A DNA stretch of 36,455 bases, from the NCBI GenBank assembly GCA_032115775.1, contig JAUMBL010000129.1:1-36455 (forward strand), in the 5' to 3' direction. The DNA is from M3007 sp032115775. GTDB taxonomy: Bacteria; Bacteroidota; Bacteroidia; Chitinophagales; Saprospiraceae. Positions 6,802 to 13,777 of this stretch are shown here, piece by piece. Made by a program: the position numbers and the translations under genes. The notes beneath the pieces were generated by a model. The model made no database searches. It saw only the letters and a program-made list of their open reading frames with translations, and was not told the DNA's origin. Numbering within the stretch: position 1 is the stretch's first letter; every line of letters starts with the position of its first letter.

Positions 6802-9519
6802 ATGCGTTTTTGCCTTTTTTTTTCGCTCGTATTCTTCCATTCTGTGCAGGACGTGCAGGGGCAATCGAGTATGGCGGCTGGTATGGAGGTAACGGACACG
6901 ATGCGCACAGCGGCGCTGCACGTTTTGGAACAGTCAAAATTCAATCAGGGAAATTTCAGCAGCCCCCTGCAATGTTTCCAGGGCAAATTGCCAGGATTGG
7001 CGGTAGCGCGACCCGGCAGCAACCCAAACCAGGCCTTCGTCCTGCGCATGCGCGGCTTGTCCAGCTTCCAGTCGCAGGCGGAACCGCTAATCGTGCTCGA
7101 CGGAATGCCGATCAGCGACCTGAGTTGGATAGATCCCTACGACCTGCAATCGGCGACACTATGGAAAGACGGCATGGCGGCAGGCCGCTATGGCATGCAG
7201 GCAGGCTCAGGCGTACTGCAAATCCAGACGCTGCCCAGCCAAGTGTCCAAATGGTCTGTTCAATATCACGGCCAGGCGGCATTCGAGTCCGCCGCAAAAA
7301 GATACACGGTACTGAACGCTTCCGAATTTCAACAGTACGGCGGCAAAGATCTGTCGCCTGTCGCCAATATCAACACCGACTGGCAGGATCTGGTGTTTCG
7401 ACGAGCGGCTTCACAAACCCACCGAATTGCGTTCAGCGCGCCTCTGTACGGCGCCGGAAGCGCCCTAGAGGCCGCCCTGAGTTACCGCAACCTCGAGGGT
7501 GTGCTACGCGAAAGCGGGCAACAGCAATACAACGGCAGTCTGCGTTTCCGCCAGGAGTTCCAAAACCGCAAGATCCGCATCAGCGGCGCGCTGCGAGCCG
7601 CGCGCCGCGAGGCCGATTTATCTTTCCCGGAGGCATTTCGGTATGCCCTCACCTACAACCCCACCGCACCCGTCCGCAATGACGATCCGCAAAATGCGCC
7701 GTTTGGCGGCTACGTGACGGAGCAACTGTTCGACTACTTCAATCCAGTCGCAATCATTGCGCAAAACGCCAACAGAAGCCAACTGCAGGCATGGATGGGA
7801 ACGGCTCGGGCCGAATTTGATCTGTTCGCCGGCCTCACCGGCCGCCTGCAAATCGGCCGCGAGCAGCAGGCGCTGAAAACAGCCGCTTTTTACAGTCCGC
7901 AAAGCCATTTCCGCGGATTCCAAACGCAGGGCGCCGCCGCCGCAGGCCTGCAAAAACGCCAAAACCATTATCTCGATGCCGGAAGTCGTTACGTTTTCCC
8001 AACCGGCAGATTGGGATCACTGGAATTGTCCGCTGGCTATACCTGGCAACGCTATGATTACGAAGCCACCCAAGGGCGCGCCGGGCAAACGGCCGGTTTG
8101 TCAAAAACCAGCGACTTGCAAGTCCTGTATCAGTTTGCCACCCAAACCGACAGGGATTACAGCAAGGGACAAAATACCCTGGCCGCCGCTTACGGACAAG
8201 CCCGATGGGGTTTCCGGGAATTCCTTTTTCTCGAATTGGGCGTTCGACGGGAAGGCTCCAGCAGGCTTGGAAAGAACAACCGATGGCACAATTTTTCCAG
8301 TACGGGTATCGCGGCCGATTTCAGCAAAATCTTCTCCTGGCGCCGAATTGACCAATTCCAGCTGCGCGGCAGCTACGGTATCACCGGCCAACAACCGGCG
8401 TACGACGGCCTGTCGCAAGGCGTTTTTGCTCCCTCCGGTGCGTATTTTTACTACAACGGCTTCTTCGAACCCGGATTTTTCCCAGCCTACAATAACAATT
8501 ACGCGCTGGGGCCTGAAAAAACCGGCACGCTCAACCTAGGACTGGATTTCAGTGCCGGAAACAAGCGCCTGAAAGCGTCATTCGACTATTTCCAACGAAA
8601 TAGCGCCGACCTGATCCTGCGCGCATCCGTCCCCGCACCGCCGAACATCAGCAACTACACCTATCTCAACCTGGGTCGGTTAACGTCCCGCGGCTGGGAC
8701 GCCGGCCTGTCCTGGCAGGATATACTGACTAATAACCGGCTTATCTGGTCGGCCGAACTGGCGCTCAGTAGTTGGCGCACAACCGTCGAAAAACACTTGG
8801 ACGAAACAGCCGCTATTTTCGGCTGGATCGGCGCCCCGGGAAACGGAAACACCGGCTACGGCCTGCTGTATCCGGGCATGCCTTACGGACAATTCTGGGG
8901 TCCGGTGCGCACCGGCCTGGACGCCAACGGCGTCGTACAATACAAGGATATCAACCGCGACGGCGTGGCAGAGCCTTGGAACGCCCAAACCGATATGACG
9001 GCCATCGGCAACGCCACGCCCGCCCTGATGCTGGGCCTGAACCAATCGTTCGAATGGCGGCGTTGGGATTTCAACCTTTTTCTCCGCGGGATTTTCGGAC
9101 ACCAATTAGCCCATGAAAACCGCATTTTTTATGAAAATATCGACCCCTCCTTTTCAAACTATAATAAAATAAAAACCGCGTATTTCAATCCAAATTTAAA
9201 AAGCGTCAACCGCTTTGACCATACGCATATCGAAAAAGCCAGTTTTCTCCGACTGGATAACCTAACCCTGGGCTACCGCCTGCCACTGCGGGAATCCGGT
9301 CGGATCGAAAAACTTCGGCTATACCTGGGCGGCCAAAACCTATTTACCCTTACCGGTTACACCGGCCTCGATCCCGAACTCCGGCTCCAAGACGGCGGCC
9401 CGACGGATAACGGCAGCATGGGGTATGCAGCGCCCGACTATCTGCTGCCGGGCGTGGATCGCCGGGGCGCCTACCTCCCCGGCAGAACCTTCTTTTTGGG
9501 CGTTCAACTTCTATTGTAA
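6802..9519 (+). CDS. SusC-like outer-membrane protein lacking the N-terminal extension and TonB box
   Basis: 905 residues from the ATG at 6802. This start is preferred to in-frame upstream ones because it opens a signal peptide (MRFCLFFSLVFFHSVQDVQG) and avoids overlapping the preceding gene. It is a clear paralogue of the SusC at 1508: plug FNQGNFSSP / GLAVARPGSNPNQAF / RMRGLSSFQ matches FNRGNVTSP / GVTIARPGSDPNGEF / RLRGLSSIS, and the barrel end (GHQLAHENRIFYENIDP, HIEKASFLRLDNLTLGY) matches likewise. However, only about 25 residues separate the signal peptide from the plug-like region, against about 110 in the first SusC. The carboxypeptidase-like domain and the DEVVVVGYG box are absent. 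There is no SusD partner; an FG-GAP/ASPIC lipoprotein follows after 11 bp. It may be TonB-independent or use a non-canonical box. Confidence 0.9.
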   Translation: MRFCLFFSLVFFHSVQDVQGQSSMAAGMEVTDTMRTAALHVLEQSKFNQGNFSSPLQCFQGKLPGLAVARPGSNPNQAFVLRMRGLSSFQSQAEPLIVLDGMPISDLSWIDPYDLQSATLWKDGMAAGRYGMQAGSGVLQIQTLPSQVSKWSVQYHGQAAFESAAKRYTVLNASEFQQYGGKDLSPVANINTDWQDLVFRRAASQTHRIAFSAPLYGAGSALEAALSYRNLEGVLRESGQQQYNGSLRFRQEFQNRKIRISGALRAARREADLSFPEAFRYALTYNPTAPVRNDDPQNAPFGGYVTEQLFDYFNPVAIIAQNANRSQLQAWMGTARAEFDLFAGLTGRLQIGREQQALKTAAFYSPQSHFRGFQTQGAAAAGLQKRQNHYLDAGSRYVFPTGRLGSLELSAGYTWQRYDYEATQGRAGQTAGLSKTSDLQVLYQFATQTDRDYSKGQNTLAAAYGQARWGFREFLFLELGVRREGSSRLGKNNRWHNFSSTGIAADFSKIFSWRRIDQFQLRGSYGITGQQPAYDGLSQGVFAPSGAYFYYNGFFEPGFFPAYNNNYALGPEKTGTLNLGLDFSAGNKRLKASFDYFQRNSADLILRASVPAPPNISNYTYLNLGRLTSRGWDAGLSWQDILTNNRLIWSAELALSSWRTTVEKHLDETAAIFGWIGAPGNGNTGYGLLYPGMPYGQFWGPVRTGLDANGVVQYKDINRDGVAEPWNAQTDMTAIGNATPALMLGLNQSFEWRRWDFNLFLRGIFGHQLAHENRIFYENIDPSFSNYNKIKTAYFNPNLKSVNRFDHTHIEKASFLRLDNLTLGYRLPLRESGRIEKLRLYLGGQNLFTLTGYTGLDPELRLQDGGPTDNGSMGYAAPDYLLPGVDRRGAYLPGRTFFLGVQLLL

Positions 9520-9530
9520 TTTTTCCAAAC

Positions 9531-12500
9531 ATGCACCAAAAATATATCCCAGCCGTAGCGGCGTTCTTTCTGATCGCCGCCTGCTCCCAGCGTGATCAGA
9601 CCACCGCTACCCGATTCACCCGAATGACTGAAAATCAAACCGGCATCCAATTCCAAAACGATCTGCCGTACTCCGACTCGCTGAACTGCTACCTGTTCCG
9701 CAATTTTTACAACGGCGGCGGCGTGGGTATCGGCGATTTAAACAACGACGGCCTGCCGGAGGTCTTTTTTTGCGGCAACCTGGTCGGCAACCGGCTCTAT
9801 CTCAATACAGGCGATTTTTCCTTTGAAGATATCACCCAAAAAAGCGGAATCGGTACTGATATTTGCTGGACGACCGGCGTATCCATCGCCGACGTCAACG
9901 GCGATGGCTGGCTCGATCTCTACTTGTGTAAATCCGGCCCACCCGGCGGGAAACGGCGCGCAAACGAACTGTTTATCAACAACGGAAAAGCGGGATTGCA
10001 AAATGGCGTGCCGACTTTCCGGGAAGCCGCCGCCGCCTGGGGACTCGATTTCGAGGGGCTCAGCGTGCATGCCGCTTTCTTCGACTACGATCGCGACGGC
10101 GACCTCGATTGCTACCTACTCAATAACTCGTTCCGCAGCGTGGGCGGATACGACCTCCGACCCGGCCAGCGAAATATCCCCGACCCGGAGGGCGGCAACC
10201 GCTTGCTCCGAAACGAGGGCAACGGCTTCTCCGACCAGAGCGCCAAAGCCGGCATCTACCGCTCCGCCATCGGATTCGGCCTAGGCGTGACGGTCGGCGA
10301 CTACGACCGCGACGGGTGGCTAGACCTGTTTGTCTCCAACGATTTCTTCGAACGCGACTACCTCTACAGAAATAAAGGCGACGGAACTTTTGAGGAAATC
10401 CTCGAAAAAGCCATGCCCGAAATCAGCAAGGGATCCATGGGCGCCGATATGGCCGACCTCGACGAGGATGGATACCCGGAAATTTTTGTGACCGAAATGA
10501 CCCCGGAAGGCGACCGCCGGTACAAAACCAAAAGCGCGTTCGACGATTGGAATACGTACCAAAATATGATCCAAACCGGCTATCACCGCCAATTCGGCCG
10601 AAATGTGCTGCAGCATAATAACGGCGACGGCACGTTCTCCGAAATCGGCCGTCAGGCAGGTGTGTGGGCAACAGATTGGAGCTGGGGCGCCCTGCTGGCG
10701 GATTTTGACAACGACGGGATGAAGGATATTTTCGTCGCTAACGGAATCGGTAAGGATCTGCTCGACCAGGATTATCTCAATTTCTACGCCGATCCCGCCG
10801 CCATCTCCAAAGTGCTCCGGGAAAATCCAGGACAAGGCATCCGAACGCTGCTGGATGAAATGCCCGCAGAACCGGTTCCGAATTACCTGTTTCGCAACCA
10901 AGGCAACCTGACGTTTGAAAATGTCTCCGCGCACTGGGGACTCAAAACACCCTCCTTCTCGAACGGCGCCGCGTACGGCGATCTCGATAACGACGGCGAC
11001 CTCGATTTGGTAGTCAACAATGTCAATATGCCCTGTTTCGTATACCGGAACGAGACGATCGCGCCGGGCGCCGCGGCGGATGAAGCCCACTGGCTACGAC
11101 TTGTTTTCGAGTGCGACCAAGGCGCCAACACGGCCTGCCTCGGGGTAAAAGCAACCGCATTTGCCGGCAGCCGGCGGTTCTATCAGGAACTGGCGCCCAT
11201 GCGCGGATTCCAGTCTACGACCGACTCCCGCTTGCATTTCGGATTGGGTAATGTGCAAAAAATAGACTCCCTGCGCGTGGAGTTCCTGTCCGGCCGCATC
11301 TGGCAAGCAACCAACCTGCAAGTAGATCAGGAACTCCGCATCCGGGAAAGTGCCTCGATCGCCGCCGAACCGATCCCCACACCCACCGCGCCCAAACCTC
11401 TGCTCTCCCCTACTCCCTGGCAACCGGATTTTCAACACCGCGAAAGCGATTTTAGCGATTTCGACCGCGAACCCCTGCAGTTCCGAATGTGCTCTGCAGA
11501 AGGTCCTTGCCTCGCAACCGCCGATGTAAACGGGGACGGACTGGCGGATGTATATGTTGGCGGAGCGGCCGGACAAGCAGGCGCACTATTCCTGCAAACC
11601 AGCCGCGGAATTTACCGGCGCGCACCGCAAGCAGACTTTGAACGCGATAAAGCCGGAGAAGATGTGGCAGCTGCCTTCTTCGATGCGGATGGCGATGGCG
11701 ACTTGGATTTGTACGTCGGCAGCGGCTCGAGCGAATTTCAGCCCGGCGAACCCGCGCTGCAGGATCGCCTGTATCTCCACAACGGTCGGGGAATATTTAC
11801 TCGAAAAAAAGACGCGCTGCCCGATGGCAAACCCTTCGCCACCGCCTGCGCCGCGCCGGCCGATGTGGACGGTGACGGCGACCAGGATTTGTTCGTAGGA
11901 ATGCGCGGAATACCCGGCCACTATGGGCAGTCGCCCACGTCTTTTATCCTCGAAAACGATGGCCGGGCAAATTTTATCCCCAATTTGCAAAAATATCCCG
12001 CCTTGCAACAACTCGGAATGACGACCGATGCGATGTGGGCAGATTTGAACGGCGATCAACTGCCGGATTTGGTGACGTGTGGCGACTGGGAGCCGGTGCG
12101 CATTTTTTTTAATAAACAAGGCACGCTGGAAGACATATCTGAAAAAGCAGGATTGAAAGATACCGAAGGCTGGTGGAACTGCCTCCAGGCTGCCGACCTA
12201 GATGGTGATGGCGATATCGATTTTGTGCTCGGTAACGAGGGTCTAAACAGCCGTTTCAAAGCTACGGCCGCTCGGCCGCTCGAACTGTATGCCGGCGATT
12301 TTGACCAAAATGGGCAGGATGAAACGATTTTGTGCCAATACGACGGAGATACAGCCTTTCCGCTCGTATTGCGGGGCGATATGGCAAAACGCCTGCCAGT
12401 TGTAAAAAAACGCTTTCTCAAATACGCTGATTATGCCGGGAAAACGATGTCCGAGTTGTTTGATCCGACGATGTTGGACGAGGCCATTGTCCGAAAAACC

Positions 12501-12848
12501 CGCATCTTGGCGTCCTGTTTGCTCTTGAACCAAGGTGACGGGCAATTTAAACTGCAAGCGCTTCCGTCCGCGGCCCAACGCGCGCCCGTGCACGCAATCG
12601 CAATCCGCGATTTTACAGGCGACGGCAAGCCGGATATTTTACTGGCCGGAAACGACGAGCGACGCAAACCGGAAGCGGGCGCCCAGCTGGGCAGTCAGGG
12701 CGTATTGTTGGTGCAGAAAAACACGAATATTTTTGAAGCGGCGGCGCAAGCCTGCAAACTAGAGGGTGTAATCCGCGCGCTGGCGATAAGCGACAACCGG
12801 GTGTGGATTGGAAAGAATAACGGCCTACTGGAAGTGCTGGCGTTTTGA
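9531..12848 (+). CDS. FG-GAP (VCBS) repeat lipoprotein with central ASPIC/UnbV domain
   Basis: 1105 residues with a lipoprotein signal (lipobox LIAAC, Cys18). I count 14 calcium-binding-type loops of the form D-x-[DN]-x-[DN]-[GQ]-x-x-D. Seven precede the central domain (for example DLNNDG, DVNGDG, DYDRDG, DFDNDG, DLDNDG) and seven follow it (DVNGDG, DADGDG, DVDGDG, DLNGDQ, DLDGDG, DFDQNG, DFTGDG), suggesting two beta-propellers. Between them (about residues 536-604) is an ASPIC/UnbV-like domain with RGFQSTTDSRLHFGLG. Such proteins sit at the cell surface and are common beside SusC/SusD genes in aquatic Bacteroidota, where ligand binding is presumed but unproven. It is 11 bp after the SusC-like gene and probably cotranscribed. 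Its stop is 3 bp from the convergent next gene. Confidence 0.93.
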   Translation: MHQKYIPAVAAFFLIAACSQRDQTTATRFTRMTENQTGIQFQNDLPYSDSLNCYLFRNFYNGGGVGIGDLNNDGLPEVFFCGNLVGNRLYLNTGDFSFEDITQKSGIGTDICWTTGVSIADVNGDGWLDLYLCKSGPPGGKRRANELFINNGKAGLQNGVPTFREAAAAWGLDFEGLSVHAAFFDYDRDGDLDCYLLNNSFRSVGGYDLRPGQRNIPDPEGGNRLLRNEGNGFSDQSAKAGIYRSAIGFGLGVTVGDYDRDGWLDLFVSNDFFERDYLYRNKGDGTFEEILEKAMPEISKGSMGADMADLDEDGYPEIFVTEMTPEGDRRYKTKSAFDDWNTYQNMIQTGYHRQFGRNVLQHNNGDGTFSEIGRQAGVWATDWSWGALLADFDNDGMKDIFVANGIGKDLLDQDYLNFYADPAAISKVLRENPGQGIRTLLDEMPAEPVPNYLFRNQGNLTFENVSAHWGLKTPSFSNGAAYGDLDNDGDLDLVVNNVNMPCFVYRNETIAPGAAADEAHWLRLVFECDQGANTACLGVKATAFAGSRRFYQELAPMRGFQSTTDSRLHFGLGNVQKIDSLRVEFLSGRIWQATNLQVDQELRIRESASIAAEPIPTPTAPKPLLSPTPWQPDFQHRESDFSDFDREPLQFRMCSAEGPCLATADVNGDGLADVYVGGAAGQAGALFLQTSRGIYRRAPQADFERDKAGEDVAAAFFDADGDGDLDLYVGSGSSEFQPGEPALQDRLYLHNGRGIFTRKKDALPDGKPFATACAAPADVDGDGDQDLFVGMRGIPGHYGQSPTSFILENDGRANFIPNLQKYPALQQLGMTTDAMWADLNGDQLPDLVTCGDWEPVRIFFNKQGTLEDISEKAGLKDTEGWWNCLQAADLDGDGDIDFVLGNEGLNSRFKATAARPLELYAGDFDQNGQDETILCQYDGDTAFPLVLRGDMAKRLPVVKKRFLKYADYAGKTMSELFDPTMLDEAIVRKTRILASCLLLNQGDGQFKLQALPSAAQRAPVHAIAIRDFTGDGKPDILLAGNDERRKPEAGAQLGSQGVLLVQKNTNIFEAAAQACKLEGVIRALAISDNRVWIGKNNGLLEVLAF

Positions 12849-12851
12849 GAA

Positions 12852-13433
12852 TCACTCCCGTATAAATTCCAGTTCCTTGTGCCGATCCAGCCGCGCAATC
12901 GGCGAAGGCTCCCCGGGCTGTTTGTCCTCCCGCCGGTGCTTGACCACATAGTCCACGGCGCCCAAAATTTCGCTGCTGATCATGCCAAAGGTGGCAGGAT
13001 ACGGAGCGCCCCACGTGCATGCTGCCGTACTGAGCAGCGGCCTGCCGAGGGACTGAATGAGCAGGCGGCAGAATTCGTCGGTCGCAATCCGGAACGCCGC
13101 CGAGCCGTCCGGCGCTTTTACTGCATCCGGTAGGCCGGCAGGCTTGTCGTACACGATTGTCAGCGGGCGCTCGTGAAACCCCAACAGCGTCTCAATCCGG
13201 GGGTGCACTTGCGAGACGTACTGTTTCAGCATTTCGATATCCGACACCAAAATGATATATCCGTTTTCCGGAGCGCCCCCCTTGATCTCGGACACCCGCG
13301 CGACGGCCGATGCGTTCAACGCATCGCACCCGACGCCCCAGATCGTATCCGTGGGATAACAAATAACGCCGCCGCTCTCCAGAAGCGCAGTGATTTCAGA
13401 AATGTCGTCTCGAAGCAGAAACATAGCCAACAA
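12852..13433 (-). CDS. YrdC/Sua5-family protein (L-threonylcarbamoyladenylate synthase-like) with altered motifs
   Basis: 193 residues. The fold signatures of the family are clear: GGVICYPTDTIWGVGCDA (residues 21-38), ERPLTIVYDKPAGLPDAV (88-105), and the terminal DYVVKHR / PSPIARLD. True family enzymes make threonylcarbamoyl-AMP for the t6A modification of tRNA, using a K-x-R motif and an S-x-N motif (usually in STSAN). Here the first reads K51-G-G and the second STAAC (135-139), so the conserved Arg, Ser and Asn of both motifs are missing. Catalysis is therefore in doubt; a diverged YciO-like paralogue or an altered binding site is possible. A second start at 13424 (MFLLRDD) is equally plausible. 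It is convergent with the FG-GAP gene. Confidence 0.85.
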   Translation of the reverse strand: MLAMFLLRDDISEITALLESGGVICYPTDTIWGVGCDALNASAVARVSEIKGGAPENGYIILVSDIEMLKQYVSQVHPRIETLLGFHERPLTIVYDKPAGLPDAVKAPDGSAAFRIATDEFCRLLIQSLGRPLLSTAACTWGAPYPATFGMISSEILGAVDYVVKHRREDKQPGEPSPIARLDRHKELEFIRE

Positions 13434-13470
13434 ATGATCTTAAAAATACGTTTTAAAATGACTTAAAGCA

Positions 13471-13495
13471 GTTGCAAAAGTGCGACTTTTGCAAC
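13471..13495. promoter_or_regulatory. Perfect 25-bp palindromic hairpin
   Basis: GTTGCAAAAGT (13471-13481) and ACTTTTGCAAC (13485-13495) are exact inverted copies around a GCG spacer. No T-run follows in either direction. It lies 38 bp upstream of the YrdC-like gene start and about 280 bp upstream of the PKD gene. It could be an operator for a dimeric regulator or an RNA hairpin in a leader; the sequence alone cannot decide. Confidence 0.6.
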
Positions 13496-13561
13496 AAATG
13501 CAAGACACGCAAATTAGAGATTTCATCTTTTGGTTTAAAATGATTGATTTTATATCATAGA

Positions 13562-13723
13562 GTAACTACTTAGCCGGTCGCGTCTGAGCCAAAAAAGGAT
13601 CCATTTTTTGCCAGACGAAGCGATTTTTTGCAGGCCGTAGCAGCGCTACGGTCAAAAAAAATTGCGAAGTATGGCGGAAAATGGGACTTTTTGGGCCAGA
13701 CAGCGAGCCGGCTAAGTAGTTAC
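13562..13723 (-). mobile_element. MITE-like element, family A copy 1 (162 bp, 8-bp TSD ATCATAGA)
   Basis: Terminal inverted repeats GTAACTACTTAGCCGG / CCGGCTAAGTAGTTAC (16 bp, perfect) enclose a non-coding, imperfectly palindromic interior centred on CCGTAGC-AGC-GCTACGG. ATCATAGA is repeated directly on each side (13554-13561 and 13724-13731). The element is in the opposite orientation to copies 2 and 3 and, read on the minus strand, differs from copy 3 at only two positions by eye. It has no coding capacity, so it must be moved in trans. GTAA ends and 8-bp duplications match the IS66 transposon family (inference). Confidence 0.92.
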
Positions 13724-13777
13724 ATCATAGAAAACAAAATAACACCCAAATCAGGTAATCCACTCAACGCTGAATAA

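Larger units (their letters stand above)
13434..13777. other. Divergent intergenic region with palindrome and MITE copy 1
   Basis: 344 bp without a gene, between the minus-strand YrdC-like gene and the plus-strand PKD gene. It holds the 25-bp palindrome (13471-13495) and a complete inverted-repeat element with its target duplication (13554-13731). Only 46 bp separate the element from the PKD start codon, so the original promoter of that gene has probably been pushed away or replaced. Confidence 0.7.

Noticed and set aside
9525..9534. CCAAACATGC before the FG-GAP gene, matching the end of the family B elements
   Set aside because: It overlaps the start codon, has no inverted partner nearby, and is best explained by chance.
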